From: Siphonodentalium dalli
Lineage: Eukaryota > Mollusca > Scaphopoda > Gadilida > Siphonodentaliidae
Direction of reading: 5' to 3'
Assembly: GCA_032622095.1 (NCBI GenBank)
Contig: CP136069.1
Coordinates: forward strand, 34,324,194 to 34,388,193
Length of the DNA: 64,000 bases
Each line of letters begins with the position of its first letter. The first letter of the stretch is position 1. Shown piece after piece: positions 10,070-21,710 of this stretch. The translations under genes and the position numbers were made by a program. A model generated the notes under the pieces. That model was given only the letters and a program-made list of their open reading frames with translations. It was not told the origin of the DNA and did not search any database.

Positions 10070-11935
10070 GATCAGAAGTTATTTCTGCTACTGATATATC
10101 TTACTAATTAACTGGGTTTGTTCAAACACAGTTATCCAGATAACTTCTCGGAATGAGTGCCGAAGCATGTGTATAATATCCATTATGTTATGTTTGACCT
10201 TAAAGGTACACAATCCGATTAGAAGGTCCCCATGTCATCAGATTCCAGCAGCAAAAACATTCATTGACATTATTTTAGTTATTAAAATCGATCAGTTGTC
10301 ACAAAAGAAACAAAATATTTAAATAAATAAAAATAAAAAAAAATATAATTATATAGAATTTCCCGAGAACTGTTTTATATCAACATTTTCTTCAACACAA
10401 TTTGGTATCGATAGTATGTTTGTCAAATATTTGCCAAGCCGGCCAAATATTCAAGATGCGAATAACAGTTAACAGATTTCAAAACATGAATTATGATAAA
10501 TCTGGGCTTTGATGGATGGGTTCCTTGACTCAAACCATAATAATTTTTACTCCCGAGGCTGAAGATATATTAATTTAGGGGCATTATTATAAATCGGATT
10601 ATGTATCTTTACTGCTAATATACCACTGAAAAGAGTGTCAACGGCACAGTTGGTGCAGGTGTACCAAGCAGGTAGTATCTTTAGTCAGGTGTGGTTCCTG
10701 ATTACCTTAGTACTCAATAATGGTCATAATGGTATTTAGTTGGAACATATATGCATTCACAGGGGCGAATAAGCATTGGGGTTCACAAGTGACATATGTC
10801 ACAAATAAATATGTTTCGAATACATGCAACTTCACATTAGTAAGATGATGATCAGAAGTATTTTCTGCTACTGATGTATCTTATTCAAAAATTTTAAAAA
10901 GAAGTTGTTCTTGTAATTATATACCGGTAGCTAGTAGTATGAACTGAGTTTGTTGAAACACATTTTTCCAAATAACTTCTCGGAATGAGTGTCGAACCAT
11001 GCATATAAGATTCATTGTGTTGCGTTTGACTTTAAAGGTACACAGTCCGATTTGATGGTCCCCATATCATCAGATTCTAATTACAACAACAATTCCTAAC
11101 ATGCCGCTTTAGTTATCAGAATCGAATAATTATCAAAAAAGATAATGCTTACTGCTGTCAAATATGGTATAAAATTTCCCAAAGAGTGTTATATGTCAAC
11201 ATTTTGTTCAACGCAATTTGGTATAGAGACATTGTTAGTCGGCATTTGTTGAATATTTGACAGGCCGCCAAATATTTGAGGTGGCGAATAATACAGATTT
11301 CAGAACTAGATATCTGATAATTAAATGGGTTCCTCGACTCAAATCTCATTGTTTATTTTTTTTTTTTTTTTTTACCCCCGAAGCCGAAGAAGTATTAATT
11401 TTTGTCATTATTATAAGTCGGATTATGTATCTTTAATGCACGTATTAAAGTAGCATGATTTAGTGCTTTACAGCTAATATATCATTGAAAAGAGAGTTTT
11501 TGGTCAACGACACAGTTGTGTACCAAACAATTAGTATCTTTACTAAGGTGTGTTTCCTGATTACTTTAGTACTCGTTACTGGTCATAATGGTATTTAGTC
11601 ATAACATATATGCATTCACTCGGGCGAATAAGCATTGGGGTTCACAGATGACGCATGTCACAAATATGTATGTTTCGAATACATCCAACATTAGTCTTCA
11701 CATTACTAAAATTATGATCAGAAGTTATTTCTGCAACTGGTGTATCTTTTTCAAAATGTTGAAAAGAAGCTGTACTTGTCATTATATATACCGGTAGTTG
11801 GTAGTATGAACTGGGTTTTGTTCAAACCAGTTTTCCAGATAACTTCTTGGAATGAATGCCAAACCATGTGTTTAAGATTCATTATGTTGTGTTAGACTTT
11901 AAAGGTATACAATCCGATTCGATGGTCCTTCAGTA
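10070..11935. repeat. Large tandem repeat, about 859-bp unit, with an embedded MITE
   Basis: ggtcataatggtatttag recurs at 10722 and 11581, giving a period of 859 bp. Two and a fraction diverged copies span the block, starting and ending in partial units. Each full unit contains a MITE with ends TTAAAGGTACACAATCCGAT and cggattatgtatctttaa (about 10199-10612 and 11030-11435). Other copies of that MITE are at 40904-41248 and 51886-52224. The array grew after the MITE had inserted. Confidence 0.75.
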
Positions 11936-12510
11936 CACAACAGCTTAGGTTATCGGTTGGGTTGACACTGTTTTGGACTGAGTCCCCTCCCACTGCTCTA
12001 CTATAACAGATTTTCATTCAAAAGACATACTACATGTAAACGTGGAGCCCAGACCTTCATGTGAACCCCTGAATGTGATTAATCCTCTCACATGTGTGTG
12101 ATGAATCTGTCTTCAAATTCTATATCATATACCGTGATAGAAAAGGGTAAAGTGATCATACGATTGTTTAATGTATTGTTTACATAGATAGCGGGACAAA
12201 TCATAATTCTCTGGAAAACAAGGCCTTGTTTACTTATAAATCTTGTTTTGACATTCCACAGACCTCTGATATACACATGTTTGATATCATCATGCTTGGG
12301 AAAGACTGCCCTCTATGTTCATATAGTCAATGCTTCCATTTTTACCTGATCTGATATACAGGCAAGATAACTCCTGTCAACGATTCTGTCCGTTATAAAA
12401 TAGTAAAACGGGACAGGCTCGGTTCAAAACAGCATCAACACACCAATATGCCAAGTTATTGTGGACCAAGAAGACTTGGTCTAGTTTAATACCCGATATA
12501 TGTTGGTATC

Positions 12511-13797
12511 AGACCTGTTAAGTTTTGAAAATGTCAATCCGGGAGATTTTTGAGGGAGGTATGCCCAAATATGCTCATGTTCCAAAAATAATTTTTATGA
12601 TGAATATTATATATTTTTTTGAGTTTCTATTTGTGTTTATTGTATACTGTTTTGCACCTGTCCGTCTCGGATCTCAATGAAATTTTGTATGGCTGTTCAT
12701 CACTATGAGGGCATTCAATAGAGGGTTACATCGTTTTGTTCGGATTTTCCATTCTAGAGTTATTCATCTTTGATTATCTTGAAATGTTGGATTTTTGGTC
12801 TGTCTGGTGTCTTTTCATGTAATAACTTCAACAGTTGTGCTGGGATCTCAATGAAATTTGGTATGGTTGTTCACTACTATGACGACATTAAAAAGAGGGT
12901 TACATCGTTTTGTTCGGATTTTCCATTCTGGAGTTATTCATCTTTGTTTATCTGGAAATGTTGGCTTTTTGGTCCGTCTGGTGTCTGTTCATGTCGTAAC
13001 TTCAACAGTTGTGCTGGGATCTCAATGAAATTTGGTCTGGATGTTCACTACTATGAGGACATTAAAAAAAAGAGGGTTCCATTGTTCTGTTCTGCTTTTC
13101 CATTCTAGAGTTATACATCTTTGTTTATCTGGAATTGTTGGCTTTTTGGTCTGTCTGGTGTCTGTTCATGTTGTAACTTCAACAGTTGTGCTGGGATCTC
13201 AATGAAATTTGGTATGGATGTTCACTACTATGAGGACATTCAATGGAGGGTTCCATTGTTCTGTTCTGCTTTTCCATTCTAGAGTTATTCATCTTTGTTT
13301 ATCTGGAAATGTTGGTTGTTTGGTCCATCCAATGTCTGTTCAGCTCATAACTTGAACAGTAATGCTCAGATCTCAATGAAATGTTGTATGGATGTTCACC
13401 ACTATGAGGACATTTAATGGCACATTCAAATGTTTGTTTTGTTTTTATTGTTCTATAGTTACTCATCTTTGTTTATATGAAAATGCTGGTGTTTGGGTCC
13501 ATCTGTCTGAGTATAGCCCTCATAAGTTATAGATATGCCCACACGAGGGGGTATGCACCGGACGACAGTCCATCTCTTGTTTTATAAATATATAGACCTA
13601 AATAAAATGGTAATGATTGTCCTGTTGGTAGTTGTAATAGAGCTGCTGTGAGTGGGCGATGCCACCATTTATTGAAGAGAAAGAAGCAGACACTTCGTAT
13701 AAACTAAGTAAAAATTCTCAGAATTCCACCGGATACAGCCGGATAAGTGCGAAACCGAAAGTATAATTCAGAATAAACTACAAAGTGGACTCGTCTA
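12511..13797. repeat. Dispersed repeat interrupted by an insertion
   Basis: 12511-12640 and 13563-13797 together match the reverse complement of about 47205-47545, where the two parts are contiguous. Shared text includes cagacctgttaag, then caatccgggagattttt, and gaattccaccggatacagcc. A second diverged unit follows at 13811-13925. The intervening 12641-13562 is absent from the second copy. Confidence 0.8.
12641..13562. mobile_element. Inserted repeat with about 185-bp internal units
   Basis: It starts gtatactgttttgcacctgt and ends near acgacagtccatctcttg. Inside are four to five diverged tandem units of about 185 bp (gatctcaatgaaatttggta, then ctactatgaggacatt, then tagagttattcatctttg). The contiguous empty copy near 47428 defines both borders, with only a 2-bp (TT) ambiguity. 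A relative with the same start lies at 22546-22935. The class is unknown; Helitron-like is possible. Confidence 0.65.
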
Positions 13798-14060
13798 ATG
13801 GTTTAACCCCCCAAAAGAAATGCACACATTCCACCATTTATTAACTAATTTTAAGAAGCAGAAACTTTGTTTAAAATAAGTTAAAACGAACCAACTTTGT
13901 ATCCAATGTCAATTTTGGAATGAACTCATGACAGCAATGGGCCCAAATTGCACTAGCTAACTATTTGTTATTCTTATTGGCACACATAGTATTAGGGATG
14001 GGGGTAATCCTCTATTTATATCTTGATGTAACTATTTTCAGTGCTTTAATTATATTTCAG

Positions 14061-14168
14061 ATACAGCCAGATTGTTTGTTTAAACTATTGATGACGCTCG
14101 ATCATAACTGGACTGATATTCTGGGTATACTCGATTTAGTCGATGGAGAGAAACCTCTTTCTGCTTTG
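14061..14168 (+). CDS. UNC80: UNC80-like exon 3
   Basis: It is bounded by tatatttcag and gtaagt; 108 bp, 36 codons, phase 0 at both ends. It reads IQPDCLFKLLMTLDHNWTDI, then LGILDLVDGEKPLSAL, two amphipathic helices as expected for a HEAT/armadillo repeat. It joins exon 2 and exon 4 without frame change. A diverged copy of the donor-proximal MITE sequence (tttaattattcgattactg) begins about 12 nt into the intron. Confidence 0.85.
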
Positions 14169-14579
14169 GTAAGTTTCCCCTTTAATTATTCGATTACTGA
14201 ATGGATTATTCTCCCGCATATGTTTTCAACAGTAAAAGTACAACAATGCTGAAACACACAGGAGGACATCTGGAGCAAACAGACATTTTAAATATCAGCC
14301 GATCTCATGCACATTCTGTTGTTTCAAATAAATGCATATTTAAAAATTCATTCTTTTAACTTCATTTTAAGCTTATCAGACCATAGATCTTATTTTTCAA
14401 AACTGAAGAATTTATATTACATATCTCAGTTGCAGATCATATACTGCATGAATCTGGTACAATTTCCCTGCACCCGACATTTGATAACAGTGTTAATGTT
14501 ACAAGCTTTGAATTGGACTATCATCTGTATTATTATCCATCCCTTAACTAACACTATTTCTGATTGGGCGAAAGCCGCC

Positions 14580-15190
14580 AATTGATAATCCAGGAAAAAG
14601 TCATACTCCCGAATGTCATATTGGACTCCCAAGTGTGGCTGAATAGGTCATTGTCGCATGGTTTCGAGCAAAAAGACACCCAGGATCTCTCAAATGGGCA
14701 AAAAGACACACAGGATCTCTCAAACGGGCAAAAAGACACCCAGGATCTCTCAAACGGGCAAAAAGACACCCAGGATCTCTCAAATGGGCAAAAAGACACA
14801 CAGGATCTCAAAGTCTACCCAAACAACTGGAATTTTGTTTAGTCGTCTGCTATTAATATTGGTCCAATTATCAAGGATGGGGAACTGCGCTGCCAGTCAG
14901 ACTCAAAGCCCTTTTAAATTTTGTTGATATTTCACTCCGATCACAAACAAATAATTATCATAATATTAATAGCAGACGACTAAACGAAATTCCCGTTGTT
15001 TGGCAACTTTGGTGAGACTTTGAGATCCTGGGTGTCATTTTGCTTGTTTGGGACACCCTGGGTGTCTTTTCGCCCATTTGAGAGATCCTGGGTGTCTTTT
15101 TACTCGAAACCATGCGACAATGACCTATTCAGCCCAAGTGTGCAATATGACTTTTTTATCGGGACTCTGTGACGTCACCAATTAACTATT
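14580..15190. mobile_element. Fold-back element carrying a 30-bp minisatellite in its arms
   Basis: 14588-14690 and 15085-15175 are inverted copies (gaataggtcattgtcgcatg, then gtttcgagcaaaaagacacc on the left and the complement on the right). The arms continue into a 30-bp tandem unit, caaaaagacacccaggatct plus ctcaaacggg, with five units on the left (14668-14810) and about three diverged units on the right. A second inverted pair (tagtcgtctgctattaatat) lies at the centre. No real coding frame. Confidence 0.75.
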
Positions 15191-15423
15191 GCGAAATGAA
15201 TCGGTGAAATTGTGATGCGTGCGCAACACTGGTGGATTTAGCAGATGTTTCACTTCCGCATTGAGTTTTTTTTTTCATTTCCCTGTTTACTGTTCCAAAT
15301 CATGCTATCTGATGATCAAATTCAGGCTTTTATAGAGAATTAAGTGCCACCAAATACCAAAATAACCACTAAAGTTTTATTCCCAAAATTTGGATAAACA
15401 TACAGAGGATAATAAAAATTCAT

Positions 15424-15583
15424 TGTACAATGTTGTGTACAGTATGAGTTTTTCTTATGCTCGTCCAGGTTGTGGTGAAAAGTCATATTGGACTTGACAC
15501 TGCGCGTCTCGTCCAATATGACTTTTCACCACAACCTGGACTCGTACAAGAAAAACACATACTGTACACAACATTGTATAATA
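15424..15583. repeat. Long near-perfect palindrome
   Basis: Arms of about 71-74 bases (accacaacctggac and its complement at the inner end, tacagtatg and catactgta further out) flank a loop of about 15 bases (ttgacactgcgcgtctc region). Only a few mismatches occur in the outer half. It would fold into a very stable hairpin. The simplest reading is a palindromic MITE; a small-RNA hairpin is possible. Confidence 0.8.
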
Positions 15584-15769
15584 ACTTTATATTATTTGGA
15601 GATATTAACATCCCTGGCATCTTGCGATATATGCATGCATCATTGAATGATGAATCCGATAGTAATGATATAATATTTCAAACTATTTTCTATTCTCTTC
15701 TACAGACTATGTTGACAAATGCCAATGATGTCTGAGACTGAGTCGTGTCGAAATAAACAATTTATACTT

Positions 15770-15835
15770 TAACACCTTCAATACTGAATGGATGCTCCCA
15801 TTCAGTTGTATGAAAACATGCAATGGAATAGTCTA
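15770..15835. repeat. Fragment of TTTAACCCTTTC / GGATTCTCCC MITE
   Basis: tttaacaccttcaatactga, then atggatgctcccattcagtt and tggaatagtctattc match the end of the MITE at 18662-18912 read in reverse. It is not next to a recognised exon. Confidence 0.5.
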
Positions 15836-16109
15836 TTCAACATAGCCCGGTGTTCTGATAATATAACAACCATGCCGTGTCCATGCGAGTATGCCAAAAT
15901 ATAGGCAATGCGATTGAGTTCTTTGCGATTCACAGTACTGTTGTGCTTGACATATAAGCCCATGCACATGGCTCAGCCATTTTACAATTCCGGCAGCAGA
16001 GCTTTTTTCATGTGGCTGGCATTAGAGATAATATGGCTGGCGGCGGCTTGTGGCCAACATGGCTGGCGGCGGCGGCGTTCGATCTCGGGCTCTACCACTG
16101 TCAGCCATC

Positions 16110-17005
16110 TTGGATTTTACACTATGCATGACTAAATCATTTGGCACACCCTATAGACCACATCCCTCATTCGATCATCACCAAACTTCATATGGATCTT
16201 CGGGGTGACCTCTAGATAGGAGCCTCCAATTTTGACCAAAATCTTTTGAAAAACATAGCTGCCAGCAGCCATTTTTGGGAATTTACTCTTTGCATGACTA
16301 ATTCCTTAGGCACACCCTACAAGCCACATTTCTCATCCGATCGTCACCAAACAGCATACGGATCTTCAGGATGACCTCTAGATGGGAGCCTCCTATTTTG
16401 ACAGAAATTTGTTAAAAAAACGTGGCCACCAGCAGCCATCTTGAATTTCAAATTTGAATCCATCGGCACACCCTACAGCCCTTATATATGGCCGGATCAT
16501 TTTTTTTTAATTTGCCTGCATGATTGTGATCACCTGTAAATGGGAGCTATCGAATTTGAACCATTTTTCGATAAAAAATAGGGCGCTGGCAGCCATCTTG
16601 GATTTAACTCTTTGCATGACTAAATCCTTTGGCAAACCCTACAGACCACATTCCTCATCTGATGATCATCAAACTTCATATGGATTGTCGGGGTGACCTC
16701 TAGATGGGAGCCTTTTATTTTGACCGAATTTTTTTGAAAAACATGGCCACCAGCAGCCATCTTGGAATTTACTCTTTGTATGACTAAATCATTTGGCACA
16801 CCCTCCAGACCACATCCATCATCCATTTATCACCAAACTTCATATGGATCTTTGGGGTGACCTCTAGATGGGAGCCTCCTATTTTGACCAAAATTCGTTA
16901 AAATTCGTTGAAAAACATGGCCACCAGTGGCCATCTTGGAATTTACTCTTTGTATGACTAAATCATTGGCACACACTTCATATGGATTTTTGGGGTGACC
17001 TCTAG
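16110..17005. repeat. Tandem repeat, about 165-bp unit
   Basis: Five to six diverged units contain agccatcttggaatttactc, then tttggcacaccctacag, then cttcatatggatcttcggg and gacctctagatgggagcctc. The array ends about 100 bp before exon 4. No coding value seen. Confidence 0.8.
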
Positions 17006-17108
17006 TTTACTTTCCTTCTTCTTTATCATCCTATTCATTTCCCCACAAAAAATTAACTCCTTCCCAAGTTGAGCTACAGTGTCATTGACACTTTCATTTC
17101 TTTTGCAG

Positions 17109-17219
17109 GACTTTTGTTATGAAAACAGCCCAGAAATCTGCAGCATACTGGATGTTGTTAACATGTGTGTCACGGTCATAGCTTATGCTCCCGACTCATT
17201 CAGAACCACTCAAATGCTA
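17109..17219 (+). CDS. UNC80: UNC80-like exon 4
   Basis: The acceptor is cttttgcag and the donor gtaagt starts at 17220. 111 bp, 37 codons, phase 0 at both ends. It reads DFCYENSPEICSILDVVNMC, then VTVIAYAPDSFRTTQML. The donor hexamer is followed immediately by TTAACCC, the end of a MITE. It connects in phase to exons 3 and 5. Confidence 0.87.
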
Positions 17220-17225
17220 GTAAGT

Positions 17226-17267
17226 TTAACCCTTTCTATACTAAAGCATCATTGATGAGTAGTTATC
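17226..17267. mobile_element. 5' part of a TTAACCC MITE at the exon 4 donor
   Basis: ttaaccctttctatactaaa, then catcattgatgagtag equals the left end of the MITE at 18662. It starts at intron position +7. It breaks off at 17267, where a hAT-like element begins, and resumes at 18629-18661 (ctatcccatatgaaatgttc). Confidence 0.7.
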
Positions 17268-18628
17268 CAGGGTTTCCGCCAGGGGAAAATAAATGAGTCT
17301 ATATTTCAGCCATACTGAGGAAACAATAATGCGACTGGGCACCCATGGTTCGTTCCGTCAGGAAGAAAATTTGGTATTTGTCACTGAAAGGTAGTCATTC
17401 CTTTCGCCTGAGATACTCACAAAGCAATCCAAAGCTACAGTAATGCTCTAATTAATCGACTCCTTAAACAGAGCAGAATTATGGGTAACTTTTCAGGATT
17501 TAGTCGGAAATATGGCTTGTTGCCATTCATCGGAAACTCTCGGGGAGAGCTTTCTGATGAATGGCAACAGGCCATATTTCCGACTAAATCCTGAAAAGTT
17601 ACCCATAATTCTGCTGTGTTTAAGGAGTCGATTAATTAGAGCATTACTGTACATATATTACTCAAGTTGATCATCTCCGTGGATGCATTAATTCTGCTGA
17701 TGGTTCCCAGACCATTGATCATGAAATTATGCATGTGAGACCGCTGTCTGATTGAAAACTAAATAAATGAACCAGCTACAAGATACAGTGTTTACAAATT
17801 TATAAGATTCTGACAGGTATAATTAAATACAAAAAGGGTCTATGCATTGACCAATAATACCAAGCAAGGAGAATTTAATTAACTATTTCCAACAGGTAGC
17901 TTCCGTGTAAATGAAACCGAAAGGATATTATTATTCTGTCAATCGTAAAACTATTTGTGCGCTGTGACGTCATACTGCAGAAGATATTTATAGCGGCGTA
18001 ATATGAATGGTAGCGAAATCGTTCAAACTCGGAATGCGTAGCCTTTTCAATAGTCTGCATTACTCGAACAACTATAGTTAGGACCAATGATATGAACAGA
18101 GTTTTAGCCCCCATGTTATGAAATATAATTGAGTTTTGGTGGGAAATGTGAACACGTGCGTTGTTGTTTATGCTTGGGGCCCCACACGGTATAACAAAAC
18201 TATTATTGACCGTAGTTAGACTTTATCTCCACATTGGGAGATATGTTTTGCATGGGATCTCCGAGCATGAGTAGTTTCATCCACAGCAATCCCGTGCACA
18301 AAATATCCATACTCAGCAGTCTGGCATTCTTTGATGTTACCGCAACATTTTCAATAGTATACAACATCACTATTTGATTGCACACCAAACATTACATTGT
18401 TGTTTTGGTGCATTTATTTCAAAGGGTTACACTGTACCAGTAACATACTGTGCTCAATTGACCCACCTTTTCATCAGTATTCTGTTCAACCCTCGAACTC
18501 CCGTTGCAGTCGGATATTTTTTATGATCGATTGCTATTGACTTTAGGTACATGAATGTCTCAAACAGATCATCAGTGAGGGGAATGAGGCCGTCCCACGG
18601 ATGCTGAGCCGTAGTAGCGGAAACCCTG
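17268..18628. mobile_element. hAT-like element (1,361 bp) inside a MITE
   Basis: TIRs are CAGGGTTTCCGC at 17268 and its complement gcggaaaccctg ending at 18628, a hAT-type terminus. The flanks agttatc and agctatc look like an imperfect target duplication. Removing the element joins the two halves of a MITE. It contains a nested TA-MITE (17438-17649). No transposase frame was recognised, so it is non-autonomous. Confidence 0.65.
17438..17649. mobile_element. Palindromic TA-flanked MITE (CAGTAATGCC family), copy 1
   Basis: CAGTAATGCT and its complement are flanked by TA on both sides, which fits Tc1/mariner-type insertion. The 212 bp are almost one perfect palindrome (cagaattatgggtaactttt, then ggcttgttgccattcatcgg and complements). 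Other copies: 21509, 24532, 36658, 38770, 41885, 46399. Confidence 0.85.
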
Positions 18629-18661
18629 AGCTATCCCATATGAAATGTTCAGATAATAAGT

Positions 18662-18912
18662 TTAACCCTTTCTATACTAAAACATCATTGATGAGTAGTT
18701 ATCCCATAGGAAATGTTCATATAATAACTTCAACAAACGACCAATGGTCATTTGTTGAACTTATTATCTAAACATTTTAATAGGTCTCCTTCTGCACTTT
18801 TATTTATCTGTCGTCTGCTTTTACCACCTTAATATCTCTCCAAATCAATAATAGACCATTCCGATGTACACTTTATAACTGACTGGGAGAATCCATTTAG
18901 TATAGAACGTGT
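18662..18912. mobile_element. TTAA-flanked fold-back MITE (TTAACCCTTTCTATACTAAA)
   Basis: The left end is ttaaccctttctatactaaa. The right end is gggagaatccatttagtata, then gaacg. The centre is a fold-back (aataacttcaacaaa and tttgttgaacttattat). Related copies lie at 46785-47035 and, reversed, 22931-23150; ends alone occur at 15770, 17226, 19770 and 51385. A piggyBac-like origin is inferred from the TTAA-CCC end. Confidence 0.7.
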
Positions 18913-19301
18913 TTTGTGAAATAATTGTTTGTGAAATAATTGTTCATGCTGTAACTTTCATTACTTGAACAGACATAAATTTATTATGAAAATTGCCATA
19001 ATTTTATTTTGTAAAAGTTTTGATGCCAACCGATTGTAAATCTCCCCTACATAACTTGTATGTGATTCTCCTTATACCAAATTGTGTGTTGTATTAAACA
19101 TTAACAACATTTGAGATCCTTATCCATGATTTTGATTTTGGAGTAACTAATAACCTCTTCTAAACTTAATACAGCTTTCTTTTTTGGGTATTCACCAAGC
19201 CCTATATTTGGTCCCACCACAATAATATGGAATTTCTTATTTCTTTCTGAATCTATAGAAATCCACTCATTCATATTTCCAGTTCACATGGCTGCACAAT
19301 T

Positions 19302-19564
19302 GTTAACACTTTCATGACGTGATCTGCGCTGGTGCAGCATTAAAGATCATGTGCCAGTGCACTCTCTAATGTGCGAGTCTCCCATAGAGATCCTCGTATC
19401 AATAAGAGAATACACTGGCTAACAAGGTCAAGGTAAATAGTGTTAGGCCAATGTATTCTCTTATATATGCAAAGCTCCCTATGGGAGACTAGCATGTATA
19501 AGAAAATGCGTTGACACAGGGTTTTCGCAAATAATTTCAGGAAGCTCCAGTCATGGAAGGGTTA
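19302..19564. mobile_element. TTAA MITE with twin hairpins (CATGACGGGAGC family), copy 1
   Basis: It runs from gttaacactttcatgacg to gctccagtcatggaagggtt. Inside are two hairpins built on the attctcttatatatgc / gcatataagagaat core. The right end lies 40 bp before the acceptor of exon 5. Sister copies: 21711, 26483, 33559, 35268, 41549, 60923, 61270. Confidence 0.75.
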
Positions 19565-19604
19565 CCTGGCTTTTAAATACATTATTTTTCTTCTATACTC
19601 GCAG

Positions 19605-19762
19605 ACAATACTGCATGTTGTGATACCGCAGTATCTGAAAGATGCCAAGAAAGAAACAGACAAGAAGGACAATGCCACATCAGCTAGACAGGAGGTGTCG
19701 ACGATATTCTCTATAGGAATATCAGTCAGGGCGCTCCTCATGGCCTGCGAATACTTCACAAG
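19605..19762 (+). CDS. UNC80: UNC80-like exon 5
   Basis: The acceptor is ctatactcgcag and the donor gtcagt starts at 19763. 158 bp: 52 codons plus two bases (AG), completed to Arg by exon 6. It reads TILHVVIPQYLKDAKKETDK, then a charged linker, then ISVRALLMACEYFT. A MITE ends 40 bp upstream and a diverged MITE end starts 8 nt into the next intron. Confidence 0.86.
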
Positions 19763-19769
19763 GTCAGTC

Positions 19770-19828
19770 ATTTAAAACCTTTTGATTACTCAATGGATTC
19801 TTCCATCAGTTATAATACAGTCTATTTC
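19770..19828. repeat. Diverged MITE end next to the exon 5 donor
   Basis: tttaaaaccttttgattact, then caatggattcttccatcagt and tataatac match the reversed right end of the 18662 MITE (ctatactaaatggattctcc, then cagtcagttataaag). It begins about 8 nt into intron 5. Confidence 0.5.
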
Positions 19829-20337
19829 AGTTAATTGCATATCGCTTAAATGCATAATTCAGATATTTGCATAAAACATGCATGGGTTTATTTGCATAAG
19901 GGTCACACTGAATTCCATTCTTATACATACGAAAATTGTCAAAAATGTTGTTGCGAATGGTTAAAAGTCACCTCATGGTGCCGAAATTATTGCAATTTGT
20001 AAATAAAATTTAGTTAGAAATTTTATTGAATATATTCTCAATATAAACGTGAATGTAGTGAGTTTATTATCAATCAGGGTTGCTCTTTATAGACATTATT
20101 TTTAAAGTGATATGAAACACTCTGGTAGGGTGATCAAATAGCAATGGCGAATAATCTTGTTAAAAGTAGTTATTTTTACAAATAGTATATCTAAAATGAC
20201 AACACACACCGTCATTCTTATATAGTAATTAAATGCAGTGACTGCTGATGGCGAAATCGTTTGCGTTAGTTCATTGCCGATAGAAGCGTCCTGATTCGAG
20301 TAGTAAATATTTACAATTTAGCGTAGTTCAGACAATG

Positions 20338-20490
20338 CTTTCTATGGAGTGGTACGGTCGATTTGCTTAAGAATTTCGGTGGTGTTAGTAGAATGCTACA
20401 TTCTTCCAGTTGGCATAGCACCTGGTTACTAACTTATCAGTTTCATGCACCCGAACAAGTACATAATATGTCTCTAAACAAATTAAATTG
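20338..20490. repeat. Dispersed repeat, second copy at 39020-39165
   Basis: The shared text includes tggagtggta, ccagttggcatagcacctg and cataatatgtct. The rest of 19830-21030 is AT-rich intron with nothing recognised. Confidence 0.6.
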
Positions 20491-21039
20491 ATGATGAAAT
20501 TGAATTAACGAAACATAAACAATACACTGTATTTGTAGACTGATGCTGGTGATAGAAAAACTTTTCAAATTTATTTTGTCATAACATCAGGCATTGCAAT
20601 AAAAAGGCCTAATGCGGCCCTTTTTATTCAATACGGCGGGGCCTTAATTGCATAAGAAAAGCCATACACCGATGCTATCCAGTAAAGCAAAATTGACTGT
20701 AGTATATATTGGAATGGTTGTTATACATCTTAAGTAAAAATGATCATCAGACCTGATCAGACAAATGAAAATATAACAGAAAGTGCAGAAGGATTCCTAT
20801 CAGTCAGGATTTTAGCAAACTTTTTGGAAGTTCCAGTCATGGAAGGAATAACTAAAAATACGAACATCTATTTATTATCCTGGTCATGATGATAGGTTGA
20901 CATATCATGAAGGTGACAGCATATGCTGTCAATATTGAAACCTTGTGAATATGATACCTACTTACCTGAACCAAACACTACTCCTTGTTACAAGCTTACA
21001 TACAGGCCTTATAATAAGGTGCCAGACATTTTCATAATT

Positions 21040-21400
21040 AGGTCCCCAGACGATGAATTTAGTGATGCTAACCTGCTTTGTTTAGGCCTCATCTTCTTTG
21101 GAAAGTATCTTTATTATCAAATTAACAAGTTTTTTAATTTCTTTAGAAACTTCTTTAGAAATTTAATTTTCTTTTTAGTTCAGTTTATCTATATCCCGAA
21201 ATTGGCAGAAGACACAAAGCAAAATTGAGGTGCCAAATGGGTGCACATGACCATCAGGGAACTTAAACCTTATCTAGATCTCCCATAGCAGAAGAGGCCA
21301 TGCAAAATGATGTCCCCAGAAGGTGAATTTAGTGATGCTACCCCGCGATAGGGGTTAGCGTCACTAAATTCACCATCTGTGGACCACATTCTGTAAATGA
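21040..21400. mobile_element. Fold-back MITE, GAGGTCCCC family
   Basis: The sequence aggtccccagacgatgaatt, the central cctcatcttctttggaaag tract and the terminal caccatctgtggaccacatt match the 27443-27968 element. The ends are eroded. Confidence 0.65.
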
Positions 21401-21508
21401 CCGGCACCATTTTTTTAGGCCTGCTTATATAGTACACTTTATAATATTACTCATACAATATTATTTTTTTCACTTGCAGTTTGAATTTTCACATCATGGT
21501 GATGTCTA

Positions 21509-21638
21509 CAGTAACGCTCTAAGTAATCTCCCCGAGAGCTTTCCGATGAATGGCAACAAGCCATATTTCCGACTAAATACTGAAAAGTTACCCATAATTC
21601 TGCTGTTGTTAAGAGGTCGATTTCTTAGGGCATTTCTG
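21509..21638. mobile_element. TA-MITE (CAGTAATGCC family), copy 2, half deleted
   Basis: It starts cagtaacgctctaag and ends catttctg. Mainly the right arm (gagagctttccgatgaatgg, then caacaagccatatttccgac) remains. Confidence 0.75.
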
Positions 21639-21710
21639 TACAAGAGCGCCTGGCGATTAGCTGACAGTACCTGAAGTTAGAAGTTCTCTATCTATACCTC
21701 GTGAAACATA

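Noticed and set aside
14554-14842. Repetitive open frames over the 30-bp repeat
   Set aside because: A 30-bp period keeps all frames open, so openness carries no information.
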